Origin: Bacillus norwichensis
Lineage (GTDB): Bacteria; Bacillota; Bacilli; Bacillales; Bacillaceae_C
Assembly (NCBI RefSeq): GCF_014836955.1
Contig: NZ_JACSPV010000039.1
Span: 1 to 43,111, forward strand
Reading direction: 5' to 3'
DNA length: 43,111 bases
Of the stretch, positions 7,945 to 16,748 are shown piece after piece. Below the pieces are notes generated by a model that searched no databases, was not told the DNA's origin, and was given only the letters and a program-made list of their open reading frames with translations. The first letter of the stretch is position 1. Each line of letters opens with the position of its first letter. The position numbers and the translations under genes are program-made.

Positions 7945-9581
7945 CACAATGCCCTCATAATATATTCCGGATATTTAATCTTATCTTGAGATGAAAATAT
8001 TTTTAATGCACAATCAGTCTTATTTGATTTCATGTACTTAAGTAGAGAGTCCTCAGTTTCATATTTAGTATCGAATATGGAATTCAACTTTTCTAAACTG
8101 TTTGCACGAAATAAGGCTGGTTCTAAAGTATTATAATTAAAAGGTTTATTATCTTTTCCTATAGTTAGTGATCCAGTGTGTATTTTTTCTTCATAGCAAA
8201 TCTCGATATTTGATTTTTTGTTTTTTCCTAAGTAATTATTATATTTCCGTTTTAAGGACTCTAAGTCTCCATCATTGTCTGTAACAACTTTTACAGGTAT
8301 CTCTAAACACTCAGCAATTTCTAAGAACCTTAGGAAAGATGTTCCTACGGAAATGATTTCTACTTCTTCTTCTATAGGTAATTTATCATTGTTGTTGTCC
8401 CTATATGCCCTTTGAAGTACTAATTCATCAGAATCTCCCTCGACTAGGATTGCTTTCTTGCATAATATTAACCGCAGAGTGTCATATCCTGATACTTTTT
8501 CAAAAAAATCTTTGGAACTTAAATGATCAAACTTAACAGTTTTTTGTTTATTTAATAATATTAAATTATCTAAACCTAATTTATTAGAAACAAAACTGCT
8601 ATGAGTAGATAGTATAATCTGCTTATCATGATAATTGTTTTTGATGTTATTTAGCAGTTGGTTAAGTCGTGTGTGGCTAATATGACATTCTGGTTCTTCA
8701 ATTAGGATTATAGATGAAGCTTCTGCCCTTTTGTTTGACAAAGCTAAATCAGTTTTTATAATAGATTGCTCTCCTTTACCTATAAAATCAAAGGGGATTT
8801 TATCAAGTTGCGTTATTAAACTACCGTCCCAAGTTGAACGTGACCCTAAATCAACGGTCAGTTCAATTTCTTTATTGCTTAATTTAGATATATCAGTTAT
8901 TTTTGAGTTAATGTCAGCAATCGATTGGTCTTTTGAAAAAGTTTCTTTTACCTTTCTATAGGCTTGTGCAACTTTAGTTTTTTCATCAGTATCTAAAATG
9001 TTTTGAACAATTCTAGATATATAAATGTCCGATCCATTTCGAAACTTGCTAAAACCTACATCGATAAATGATGATTTAATTGGAATGCTTCTAGCAGTCA
9101 ATGCTTTTCTAGCGAAAGAGTACCATTCCACATCATAGTATTCAATTGGTAGACTTTCTATATTTCCCGATTTAATTAATGATTCATATTCTTCATTATA
9201 TTTTTCATCTAAGGCAATTTTTAATGCAATTCCACTTGTTTTTCCTAAGGTCTTTTTTTCAGAAAACTTATCACCTTCCAAAATAGGGAGAACTTCATCT
9301 AAATATAATTCAATTAAAATATAAGGTGGTTCAGATATCTCTCCATTGTTAACATTTTCTATATATTCTTTTACAACTTCATAGTTAAATAAATATTGAG
9401 TTAGGTTGCCTTTGACTAACTTCCCCCTAAATATACCGCTGAGAGCCAGATGTATTGCCTCTAAAATGGTAGATTTTCCAGCTTCATTATTTCCAACTAA
9501 GATATTTATTCCCTTTTTAAAATCTAAAGTGAAAGAACCCTTGATACATTTAAAATTCTCGATTTTTACACTTCTGATCAT
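7944..9581 (-). CDS. gajA: OLD-family ATPase/TOPRIM nuclease, Gabija GajA-like
   Basis: A 545-residue protein. The N-terminal ABC-type ATPase domain starts MIRSVKIENFKCIKG with Walker A GNNEAGKST (residues 30-38) and a Walker B-type segment SIILIEEPECHIS near residue 290, followed by an H-loop-type STHSSF. A C-terminal TOPRIM domain begins near residue 370 with AILVEGDSDE and later has VKVVTDNDGD, giving the conserved Glu and Asp residues for metal binding. This is the class 2 OLD architecture. GajA is a sequence-specific DNA-nicking enzyme controlled by nucleotide levels, and acts with GajB against phage. ATG has GGAGAGAG upstream. All motif residues look intact, so this two-gene system could be active. 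Confidence 0.85.
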   Translation of the reverse strand: MIRSVKIENFKCIKGSFTLDFKKGINILVGNNEAGKSTILEAIHLALSGIFRGKLVKGNLTQYLFNYEVVKEYIENVNNGEISEPPYILIELYLDEVLPILEGDKFSEKKTLGKTSGIALKIALDEKYNEEYESLIKSGNIESLPIEYYDVEWYSFARKALTARSIPIKSSFIDVGFSKFRNGSDIYISRIVQNILDTDEKTKVAQAYRKVKETFSKDQSIADINSKITDISKLSNKEIELTVDLGSRSTWDGSLITQLDKIPFDFIGKGEQSIIKTDLALSNKRAEASSIILIEEPECHISHTRLNQLLNNIKNNYHDKQIILSTHSSFVSNKLGLDNLILLNKQKTVKFDHLSSKDFFEKVSGYDTLRLILCKKAILVEGDSDELVLQRAYRDNNNDKLPIEEEVEIISVGTSFLRFLEIAECLEIPVKVVTDNDGDLESLKRKYNNYLGKNKKSNIEICYEEKIHTGSLTIGKDNKPFNYNTLEPALFRANSLEKLNSIFDTKYETEDSLLKYMKSNKTDCALKIFSSQDKIKYPEYIMRAL

Positions 9582-9789
9582 TGTCTCTCTCCTATATAAT
9601 ATTGTATAAATTTATTATTATGTATTTTTTAGGAAAAGACAATCTAATGCATTATAGATTAAGTATCTATTCAAATGCGCCATGAGACATAACAAGGGAA
9701 TCACTTCAAATTTCATGACTCACAATTTGATTAATAGTTAAAATAATTATAGAGTGTATAAGTTTTGTTGTACCTTCTCTTTAAATAAG

Positions 9790-9813
9790 AGACGTCCAAA
9801 TGAATGGATGTCT
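9790..9813 (-). terminator. possible terminator of the gene at 10119-10952
   Basis: AGACGTCCA (9790-9798) and TGGATGTCT (9805-9813) form a 9-bp stem with one wobble and a 6-base loop. The stretch after it on the minus strand is only weakly U-rich. It would insulate the Gabija-like operon from the upstream gene. Confidence 0.3.
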
Positions 9814-9905
9814 TTACAATAATAGTATTTGTATCTATAGAAATTAGCCAAATTTGACTATTAGAGTTTTGGGAATCGGTAACAGAATTCAACAAATATT
9901 TGATT

Positions 9906-9921
9906 AAGTGCAATTGCACTT
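9906..9921. repeat. perfect 16-bp palindrome, possible operator
   Basis: AAGTGCAATTGCACTT reads the same on both strands, and the word TTGCACTTTT recurs a few bases later. Such a symmetric site in an AT-rich intergenic region is typical of a dimeric repressor target. Which gene it would control is unknown. Confidence 0.4.
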
Positions 9922-9982
9922 TTATTGCACTTTTTATTTTTCTTTTCTATACAGTTTATTTGTTTCGATATATTCCCAAATG

Positions 9983-10030
9983 CCTTGATATATTACAGCA
10001 TTTTGCATTATATGCTGTAATATATCAAGG
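9983..10030 (+). terminator. perfect 18-bp inverted repeat followed by T runs on the plus strand
   Basis: CCTTGATATATTACAGCA (9983-10000) and its exact complement at 10013-10030 form a perfect 18-bp stem with a 12-base spacer. On the plus strand it is followed by GTTTTTGGCTCTTTTTT, like an intrinsic terminator, yet no plus-strand gene precedes it. It could instead be the end of an untranslated RNA or a protein-binding site. Confidence 0.45.
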
Positions 10031-10118
10031 GTTTTTGGCTCTTTTTTATTTCTTTATTCTACAAGTAATCTACATTGAATTGATTTTAGGGGAAGAATTA
10101 TAGATTTGTTTTGCTTTC

Positions 10119-10952
10119 TTAAAAGTAGATATCTTTAAATACACTATCATTGAATGATTCAAACTTAGTACCATTTTTGATTAGTTTACCTCGGTAATAG
10201 ACAACTACTTTTTGGTTTGTGTTTAAGAATTTTTTTAATTCAGATGTAGATTTATTCTCAGATACCGATTTTATATTTGAATAGATTTTTGGTAGTTTAC
10301 TATTAATGAATTCAATTTCCAGCATATTATCACCAATCTCGGCAGTTCTAATTACTGCTTCCCCGTAAATTATTCGCGTACAGTTATATGGAACGAAGTT
10401 ATTTTTACTTTCCAAAAATAATTCGTTCAATGAAATTTTTTCATTTTCGATGGCGATGATTTGTGAATCTTTGTCTAGTTCAGGATCTTCAAATAAATTA
10501 ACAAAACTCGCAATAGGGTAGACGTGTCTTGATTCGCTTTTCATTTTACTATTTGAGTTAGTTGTTCGATTAGTCTGCCCACTAGGAAATTCAGTTGTTA
10601 AATTAGTTTTATCATTGCTTTTTGCTTTACCAACTGATTTTGTCATCTTAATTAATCCATTTTTTTGAATAGATTCTTTGGCAAGATCGCTTTCAAGTTT
10701 TTCTTGTTCTTTAACTTCCTTTTCAGACAATTCACTACATCCAATGACATGAAGCTCGTCTTGAGATGATGGTGTAAAAAAATATCGTATCCCTTTTTTG
10801 TTCCAGTTTGTGCAAGTCATATTAATTCGACAGTTTGGATTACTACATTGAAATGCCCGCCTGTCGTGTAATCGTCCCTTGATTGAAAAATCACTTGCTT
10901 GTTTTGCACTTATATTTCTATCCAATTCCAAGCTGTAAGCACGTTCTGACAC
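10119..10952 (-). CDS. hypothetical Cys-rich (zinc-ribbon-like) island protein
   Basis: A 277-residue protein. GTG at 10952 is chosen because GGAGG lies 6 bases upstream. Residues about 30-75 hold a putative metal-binding module: FQCSNPNCRINMTCTNW, and later HVIGCSE. The module follows RLHDRRAFQC, a layout that recalls CoiA-like N-termini. The middle is Ser/Thr/Asn/Lys-rich and probably a flexible linker. The C-terminal 130 residues look like a compact beta-rich domain (RIIYGEAVIRTAEIG, VVYYRGKLIKNGT). I do not recognise the family. It lies upstream of the Gabija-like pair with a 540-bp gap, so it is probably a separate transcription unit within the same defence-like cargo. Confidence 0.6.
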   Translation of the reverse strand: MSERAYSLELDRNISAKQASDFSIKGRLHDRRAFQCSNPNCRINMTCTNWNKKGIRYFFTPSSQDELHVIGCSELSEKEVKEQEKLESDLAKESIQKNGLIKMTKSVGKAKSNDKTNLTTEFPSGQTNRTTNSNSKMKSESRHVYPIASFVNLFEDPELDKDSQIIAIENEKISLNELFLESKNNFVPYNCTRIIYGEAVIRTAEIGDNMLEIEFINSKLPKIYSNIKSVSENKSTSELKKFLNTNQKVVVYYRGKLIKNGTKFESFNDSVFKDIYF

Positions 10953-11029
10953 ACTATACCTCCACAAATGTTTCTTTTTATTATTATAACATTACTCTTA
11001 AGGTCTATTGGGGTATACTGATGAAGTTG

Positions 11030-11771
11030 TATCCTTTTTGGAACAAGTTGTGCATAAAACTCACTTATGACACTTGTTCCAACATCTACATAGCCACGAC
11101 CTTTGATTTGTTTTAGAAAGAAATTTTTTGTACATCACTACCAAACATCATGCCATAGCTCATTTCAGACATACGACCTAAAGAAACCCTAAAATTAAGC
11201 TGGTCACGGATTCCTTCGCCTAAGCATTTTGCGTCTAGACGTTGAAAAGCAAGTATTAAGCAAGCTTGGCGATCAAGCATGACAATCTGTTTCAGTTTGT
11301 TTAAAAGTGCGGCATTTTCTTTTGTTCCCAGCATTTCCATAATGGCAACATACTCATAACGGTAAACCATTTTAGGAAAGTAGGTTATCTTTTCCTTTGA
11401 TCAACCAAAAGACACATCTTTAAAGGAGCCATCTGTTTTGACTTGATTCATACCATTTATTTTTCAAGTATCATCTTCGCCAGCTTCAGGCAGTGGTAGG
11501 GTTGTTTAACCGGATCAAGCGATACCGCTTGAAATAGGAACGCCACAAGTAAGGATTGCGACACTAATGCCGATAGTTTAGATAGGGAATATTGAACTTG
11601 TTTACTTGCGATAGCGAGAAGTCCTGTCAGTTGAGCTACCCGAATGTCTTAACATACAACAGCACGATATCCAGCAGGAAAACTGGTAATAAGGTAGCCA
11701 CTGTAAAAATGAAAGACTAAATCTTTGTCACTCGGACGAATTTTTTTACCACGAAAGATACGCTATTTCAT
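11030..11771 (-). pseudogene. second, degraded coupling-protein (Orf21/ConQ-like) gene
   Basis: An AAGGAGG site and ATG (11771) are followed by M K stop R I F R G K K I R, which parallels the start of the better-preserved copy at 4582 (MKTFKRRGKRI). Further on are KLAKMILEK, KTDGSFKDVSFG, SKEKITYFPKMVYRYE, then a jump to YVAIMEMLGTKEN, LKQIVMLDRQA, RLDAKCLGEGIRDQLNFRV and, in another frame, FLKQIKGRGYVD. The Walker A region is deleted between YRYE and YVAIM, and several stops and frameshifts occur. It is thus a relic of an independent ICE copy, not a recent duplicate of 3247-4582. Confidence 0.85.
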
Positions 11772-11837
11772 ACTTGATTTCCTCCTTCCTAAGCAAAGAA
11801 AAAACAAGTAACAATTTAGGTTACTTGTTCATAAATT

Positions 11838-12797
11838 CTATTCATTATTTAATTTGTTCATTATGTCCTTTCCAAAATCAGTCAACTTTACTTTTTCAAT
11901 TCCATCTTTGTCAACATAACTTTCGATTAAATTAATTTGCTCAAACCAATTTCTAGCTTTTAAAGCATCTTGAGTTGAAACGTAATAACCAGATTTATAA
12001 GCACTTACTTCATCTACAAAAGCATTAATTGTTTTAATTCCTGTGAGTCTTAGGGAGACAAACTTAAATAAATCGCTTAAAGTAGTTGTAATAGTTTGCT
12101 TGTCTACTTTGGTATTTGAGGTAAAAACATAGACGGTCTCTGTGTAGTGCAGAGTAATTTCTTTTTCGTAAAAGGATTTTGCTAAATCAATTTCATTTTC
12201 AGTCACATTAATTGAAAAAAGTTTTTCTTTTAGTTCTTCATTTTCATTTTTTAAAGATAAGATCTGCTTTAACAATTCTTCGTTATCTGTAGTATTACCT
12301 CTACGCCATCCAGGTCTTTTAATTTCACTTTTCGCTTGCATGATAGAGATGGCAACTTTACCCATAAGTTCTGACGTATCACGCCATACACTTGCTAGCC
12401 TATTTTGCATAGCTTTATTTTTGAATTCAGCAAGTTTTCCTTTTTTGATATCATCAGTTTCCATTTTTTTAATATCAACTTCTACCGAATCATCTAAAGA
12501 AAACACAAGGACAGGTATTCCTTTATCTATTGCATAATTATACTCCATTTCAGTGTAACTAATGCCTGTAGATTCATTGATAGACCCATATCTTTTACCA
12601 ATAATCAAAATATAGTAGTCACACAAATCTATCACTTTTTTAATTACATTAAACTGTTCATCATCAGTTGCAACGAATGATTCCATTCCCGCAGGGATAC
12701 AATCAGCCATTAATAAAACATCTAAAACTTGCTTGCGTTCTTTACTTAAATCTACATATGTAGAACTAAGAAAGACTTGATACTTTACTTTTTCCAC
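11838..12797 (-). CDS. DUF4062 domain protein with coiled coil and C-terminal winged-helix-like part
   Basis: A 319-residue protein. The N-terminal domain (about 1-150) has YQVFLSSTYVDLSKERK, then CDYYILIIGKRYGSI and SYTEMEYNYAIDKGIPVLVF, the pattern of DUF4062, a TIR/nucleotide-hydrolase-like fold. About 170-200 (NEELLKQILSLKNENEELKEK) is a probable coiled coil. The last 90 residues end with KVKLTDFGKDIMNKL, like a winged-helix module. GTG start with AGGAGG close by. DUF4062 proteins occur in defence islands and as fusions with NTPase sensors. Here it stands alone, 67 bp upstream of the relic coupling gene, and nearest to the guaA junction. Function is unknown; a nucleotide-targeting effector is an inference. 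Confidence 0.75.
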   Translation of the reverse strand: MEKVKYQVFLSSTYVDLSKERKQVLDVLLMADCIPAGMESFVATDDEQFNVIKKVIDLCDYYILIIGKRYGSINESTGISYTEMEYNYAIDKGIPVLVFSLDDSVEVDIKKMETDDIKKGKLAEFKNKAMQNRLASVWRDTSELMGKVAISIMQAKSEIKRPGWRRGNTTDNEELLKQILSLKNENEELKEKLFSINVTENEIDLAKSFYEKEITLHYTETVYVFTSNTKVDKQTITTTLSDLFKFVSLRLTGIKTINAFVDEVSAYKSGYYVSTQDALKARNWFEQINLIESYVDKDGIEKVKLTDFGKDIMNKLNNE

Positions 12798-13442
12798 TTT
12801 AAGCCTCCTGATTACTTGAGTTCTTTTGGTTGTATTATATCAAGTAAATATGATGAAGAATAGTTATAATGTCATATCAGTTATTTTTTGTCTTGATTAT
12901 GCTTTAATTCCGGTGTGATTCCATAATTGAAGATGCTTTTTTTAAAAGTTAAGCGTATTTATTATGGAGAATTCTAATATATTTGTCTCCAATTGTTTCT
13001 ACAAAAAAGACGCTTCAATTGAAACGTCTCTTGTTTAAGATATCAAATATTTCAGAGATAACTCTAAGCAGTGATTTGCATTTATTGCATTAAAATTGCA
13101 TTATTTTAATTTTTTATATCATAATATAAGCGGTGATACTTCCTAAAAAACCTTTAAAATCAATGATATTGCTCTATATCTAGCACCATGAAAGTAGAGT
13201 GGGAATAAACTTTTCTAAGTACCATTTCCGTCAATTTTTTTGAAAAAATGGTTTAATTCATAGTTATATTATCGCTTTCTTCCCACCTAATTTACCCACA
13301 ATTAAATACTGTTCTTCCGGCGGAAATAATATTTCAAGAACGCTTAGATGTCTTAATCAAACTTTAAATGCTTTATCTCACCAGTTAATAATGGTGCGCG
13401 AAGAAACCCTGATAAATAGTGACTTCAAAATAAATAAAAAAT
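12798..13442. other. non-coding junction region between island and guaA
   Basis: About 650 bp with no intact gene on either strand. It contains the orphan terminator at 13002-13029, AT-rich words (TTGCATT repeated at 13078-13110), and GAGTGGGAATAA at 13196-13207 on the plus strand, which resembles the end of guaA in inverted orientation. Short translated pieces on the minus strand near 13361-13425 faintly recall a recombinase but are too weak to call. The island boundary probably lies here or at the guaA stop. Confidence 0.5.
13002..13029 (-). terminator. strong terminator without an obvious gene
   Basis: AGACG and TTCAATTGAA and CGTCT form an 11-bp self-complementary hairpin at 13008-13029 (one wobble), followed on the minus strand by six T. 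Minus-strand transcription into it would start between 13030 and 13600, where no gene is recognisable, so it may be a leftover of a deleted gene. Confidence 0.6.
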
Positions 13443-13475
13443 AAAAAAAGAGATACTGCTTTTACACAATATCCC
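13443..13475 (-). terminator. probable guaA terminator
   Basis: On the minus strand GGGATATTGT pairs with GCAGTATCTC (three wobble pairs) and is followed by seven T. It lies about 130 bp after the guaA stop and is the first terminator downstream of it. Confidence 0.55.
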
Positions 13476-13603
13476 TCATTTTTCTCCATTCCCTCTGGCG
13501 GAATTTTGGCGGAGAACCTATTCATTTTTAATTGTTTTATCCATTTTACATACCATCAAAATGCAGTCAAATCAACGTTTTCACTTCAAATGCTCTTAGT
13601 GAA

Positions 13604-15157
13604 TTACTCCCACTCAATCGTCGCAGGCGGCTTACTTGTAATATCGTATACCACTCTGTTGACATGCTCCACTTCATTAACGATCCGTCTAGAAATGGTT
13701 TCAAGAACTTCCCACGGTATGCGTGCCCAATCGGAAGTCATTCCGTCAATGGAAGTAACAGCTCTGATTCCAATGGTGTGATCATATGTGCGAGCATCAC
13801 CCATTACTCCGACGCTTCGAATGTCAGGCAGCACTGTGAAGTATTGCCAGATTTCTCTATCAAGGCCAGCCTTTTTTATCTCTTCACGTAAAATATAATC
13901 GGATTCTCGAACGATTTCGAGCTTATCGTCTGTAATTTCTCCAAGAACCCTGATTCCAAGACCAGGCCCCGGGAATGGCTGACGCCATACGATTTCATCA
14001 GGGATTCCCAGTTCTGTACCAAGTGCTCTTACTTCATCCTTAAATAATGTATTTAATGGTTCTATTAATTTAAATTCCATATCTTCCGGCAATCCGCCAA
14101 CATTATGGTGGGACTTAATGGTTTGTGCAGTCGCTGTTCCACTTTCAATAATATCCGTATAAAGGGTTCCTTGAGCCAAGAAATCAATGCCTTCCAGTTT
14201 TGCCGCTTCATCATCAAAAACGTAAATAAATTCGTTTCCGATGATCTTTCTTTTTTTCTCTGGATCAGACACACCCTCTAATTTAGATAAAAAGCGGTCT
14301 TTCGCATCTACTTTGATGACATTCATGTGGAAGCCTTCACGGAATGTTTTCATGACGCTGTCGGCTTCGCCTTTCCTAAGTAAACCATGATCGACAAAAA
14401 TACAAGTCAACTGATCACCGATTGCTTTGTGAATAAGAACCGCTACAACAGAAGAATCTACACCGCCGCTTAGTGCACATAAAACTTTCTTGTCTCCGAC
14501 TTCTTGACGGATTTTTTCCATTTCAACATCAATGAAACTGCCCATTGTCCACTCGCCTTTAGCACCGCACACATCAAAAACAAAGTTTTTCAACAGTTCA
14601 TTGCCATATTGTGTGTGTTGGACTTCCGGATGGAATTGAACTCCGAAAAACTTTTTCTCTTCATTACTGATTGCAGCAATCGGGCAGGAAGCACTAACAG
14701 CATCCACAACAAAACCTTCAGGCACTTGTTTGACCAGATCTCCATGGCTCATCCATGCCACTTGCTCCGTAGGAAGGCCTTTGAAAAGGGGAGCCCCTTC
14801 TCTTACTTCAATAGAAGCTTTTCCATATTCTCTTCCCTTCGCTCTCTCGACAATGCCCCCAAAATGCATCGTCATAAGTTGCATTCCGTAGCAGATCCCA
14901 AGAATAGGAATTCCTAAATCGAAGATTTTCTCATCAGCACGAAAAGCATTTTCTCCATACACACTATTCGGTCCACCGGATAAAATAATCCCCGCCGGTT
15001 TAATAGCTTCAATCTCTTCAATGGTGATGGTGTGAGGATGAAGCTCACTGTAAACACCAAATTCGCGGATTCTTCGAGTAATCAACTGATTATATTGACT
15101 TCCAAAGTCCAATACCATAATCATTTCTTGATTTTGCAGTTCTGTTTTTCCTGGCAT
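13604..15157 (-). CDS. guaA: GMP synthase (glutamine-hydrolysing)
   Basis: A 517-residue GuaA that converts XMP, ATP and glutamine into GMP in the last step of de novo guanine nucleotide synthesis. The N-terminal class I amidotransferase domain begins [18 protein letters not shown] and has the nucleophile in GICYGMQLM and HPE in VQFHPEV. The ATP-pyrophosphatase domain carries the P-loop [10 protein letters not shown], and the C-terminal dimerisation domain ends [12 protein letters not shown] at 15157 is selected for GGAGGG 7 bases upstream; an in-frame start at 15193 lacks this. The 3' end is the conserved TIEWE-stop segment used as an attachment site by guaA-specific integrases, and the mobile island begins just past it. 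Confidence 0.97.
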   Translation of the reverse strand: MPGKTELQNQEMIMVLDFGSQYNQLITRRIREFGVYSELHPHTITIEEIEAIKPAGIILSGGPNSVYGENAFRADEKIFDLGIPILGICYGMQLMTMHFGGIVERAKGREYGKASIEVREGAPLFKGLPTEQVAWMSHGDLVKQVPEGFVVDAVSASCPIAAISNEEKKFFGVQFHPEVQHTQYGNELLKNFVFDVCGAKGEWTMGSFIDVEMEKIRQEVGDKKVLCALSGGVDSSVVAVLIHKAIGDQLTCIFVDHGLLRKGEADSVMKTFREGFHMNVIKVDAKDRFLSKLEGVSDPEKKRKIIGNEFIYVFDDEAAKLEGIDFLAQGTLYTDIIESGTATAQTIKSHHNVGGLPEDMEFKLIEPLNTLFKDEVRALGTELGIPDEIVWRQPFPGPGLGIRVLGEITDDKLEIVRESDYILREEIKKAGLDREIWQYFTVLPDIRSVGVMGDARTYDHTIGIRAVTSIDGMTSDWARIPWEVLETISRRIVNEVEHVNRVVYDITSKPPATIEWE

Positions 15158-15285
15158 GTAGGCACCCTCCATATCTAAACTCCGTCCTTGCAATCATTCG
15201 ACAGAGTCCTTCTCCACTCATCATATCATGATTTCCAACCGTCGTGTTCTACCAAGAACGGTTCATATGATTGTCAATTTTTTTC

Positions 15286-15314
15286 ATTTTATACTCGTTT
15301 TTCTTCATGGTCAA
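15286..15314 (-). promoter_or_regulatory. probable guaA promoter
   Basis: On the minus strand TTGACC (15314-15309) and TAAAAT (15291-15286) are separated by 17 bp, a good SigA-type promoter. The leader is about 120 bases; no purine riboswitch is visible in it. Confidence 0.55.
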
Positions 15315-15364
15315 CCTGTTGTCATGATGATTTAATTTTCCATTAAATCACTGATGCTTCATTC

Positions 15365-15403
15365 AAAAAAGCTTGCAGATAGTGAAACCTTATTCTGCAA
15401 GCT
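15365..15403 (-). terminator. Rho-independent terminator of pbuG
   Basis: AGCTTGCAG and CTGCAAGCT are perfect 9-bp arms (15395-15403 and 15370-15378 on the minus strand) around a 16-base loop, followed by TTTTTT. It starts 11 bp after the pbuG stop and separates it from guaA. Confidence 0.88.
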
Positions 15404-15413
15404 GCAGTCAATA

Positions 15414-16748
15414 TTATTTTATAAATATGAAATAAAGAACGAAAATCACGAAAAAGAAATACATAATTGGATGAATTTCTTTCGCTTTTCCTTTAACGAT
15501 CATTGTAATTGGATAAAAGATAAAGCCTATCCCGATACCAGTAGCAATGGAATATGTCAATGGCATGGAAACTATTGTAAAAAATGCTGGGACAGCTATT
15601 TCAAATCTCTTCCAATCAATTCCACCAATACTTGACACCATTAATACCCCGACGATAATCAGCGCCGGTGCTGTGACAGATGCAGTAATAACACCCAATA
15701 ATGGGTAGAAAAACAAAGATAATAAAAATAAAATTGCTGTAACGATATTAGCAAAACCTGTCCTTGCACCTGCAGCCACTCCAGCTGTTGATTCAACATA
15801 CGAGGTTGTTGTGGAGGTTCCCAAAATAGCACCTGCCACAGTTGCTGTAGAGTCAGCCAATAGAGCCTTACCAGCACGCGGAAGCACATTTCCTTTCATC
15901 AATCCAGCTTGCTGCGCAACAGCTACAAGCGTACCTGCTGTATCAAAGAAATCAACAAATAAGAAGGTCAATACAACAACAAGCATTTGAAGTGTAAATA
16001 CTTCACCTGGTGTGTTAAAAATTGGTTCTAGAGCGACGCCAAATGTAGGAGCAATGCTTGGGACAGAACCAACAATTGCATCCGGTTTAGGAACAACACC
16101 TGCTATCATCCCAATGATTCCGGTAATTAAAATCCCGAAGAAAATCCCGCCTTTGACACCACGCGTCATTAAAATCACCGTAATAGCAATTCCAACAACT
16201 GCCAAGAGGACATTTCCATCTTTCAAGTTTCCAAGGCCGACAAGAACGGCATCATCATTCACAATCAGGCCTGCGTTTTGTAATCCAACAAAGGTGATAA
16301 ACAGCCCAATCCCGGAGCCAACTGCGATTTTTAATTCCGGAGGAATTGAATTAATCAGTTTCTCCCGGATACCAGTTAATGTTAGGCATATAAATATGAT
16401 TCCAGAAAATAGGACACCGGTTAAAGCCGTTTGCCACGGAATCCCCATAGTTAAAATAACTGTATAGGCAAAGAACGCATTTAATCCCATTCCTGGGGCT
16501 AGAGCAATCGGATACTTTGCAATGAGACCCATTAGAAGTGTACCAAGAGCAGCTGCCAAAGCAGTTGCGACGAAAACTGCCCCATGGTCCATCCTCAAAG
16601 CATCTGGAAGATCTTTTACGGTTTCAAGAGATAGTGTGATTGGATTTAAAATCAAGATATAAGCCATAGATAAAAACGTTGTGATTCCGCCAATCGTCTC
16701 CCTGCGGTAATTTGTACCTAATTCATCGAACCTAAAATAATTCTTCAA
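15414..16748 (-). CDS. pbuG: guanine/hypoxanthine permease (NCS2/AzgA type)
   Basis: A 444-residue, very hydrophobic protein with 12 or more membrane segments. It begins MKNYFRFDELGTNYRRETIG, the conserved opening of AzgA-type purine permeases, and contains LAPGMGLNAFFAYTV and the FFDTAGTLVAVAQQAGL segment characteristic of this subfamily. It imports guanine and hypoxanthine with protons. GGAGG precedes the ATG. The gene is preceded by a guanine riboswitch with its terminator, which supports the substrate call. In B. subtilis pbuG is next to guaA and yebA as here, though the guaA/pbuG order is swapped. Confidence 0.93.
   Translation of the reverse strand: MKNYFRFDELGTNYRRETIGGITTFLSMAYILILNPITLSLETVKDLPDALRMDHGAVFVATALAAALGTLLMGLIAKYPIALAPGMGLNAFFAYTVILTMGIPWQTALTGVLFSGIIFICLTLTGIREKLINSIPPELKIAVGSGIGLFITFVGLQNAGLIVNDDAVLVGLGNLKDGNVLLAVVGIAITVILMTRGVKGGIFFGILITGIIGMIAGVVPKPDAIVGSVPSIAPTFGVALEPIFNTPGEVFTLQMLVVVLTFLFVDFFDTAGTLVAVAQQAGLMKGNVLPRAGKALLADSTATVAGAILGTSTTTSYVESTAGVAAGARTGFANIVTAILFLLSLFFYPLLGVITASVTAPALIIVGVLMVSSIGGIDWKRFEIAVPAFFTIVSMPLTYSIATGIGIGFIFYPITMIVKGKAKEIHPIMYFFFVIFVLYFIFIK

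Larger units (their letters stand above)
9582..10118. other. non-coding gap upstream of the Gabija-like operon, rich in inverted repeats
   Basis: About 540 bp, very AT-rich, with no convincing gene. It holds an imperfect inverted repeat (AGACGTCCA/TGGATGTCT, 9790-9813), a perfect 16-bp palindrome (9906-9921), a direct repeat of the word TTGCACTTTT just after it, and a long perfect inverted repeat (9983-10030), listed separately. The Gabija promoter must lie near 9600-9700; no clear consensus stands out. The gap could hold a small RNA on the plus strand. Confidence 0.6.

Noticed and set aside
9671-9681. TCAAATGCGCC as another copy of the dispersed repeat
   Set aside because: Only 11 bases match and the flanks do not continue the repeat.
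13361-13425. Remnant of a tyrosine recombinase (LLTGEIKHLKFD-like translation)
   Set aside because: Too short, interrupted, and lacking the catalytic Arg, His and Tyr; could be chance.
13532-13891. Plus-strand open frames opposite guaA
   Set aside because: Antisense shadows of a highly conserved gene with no start signals.
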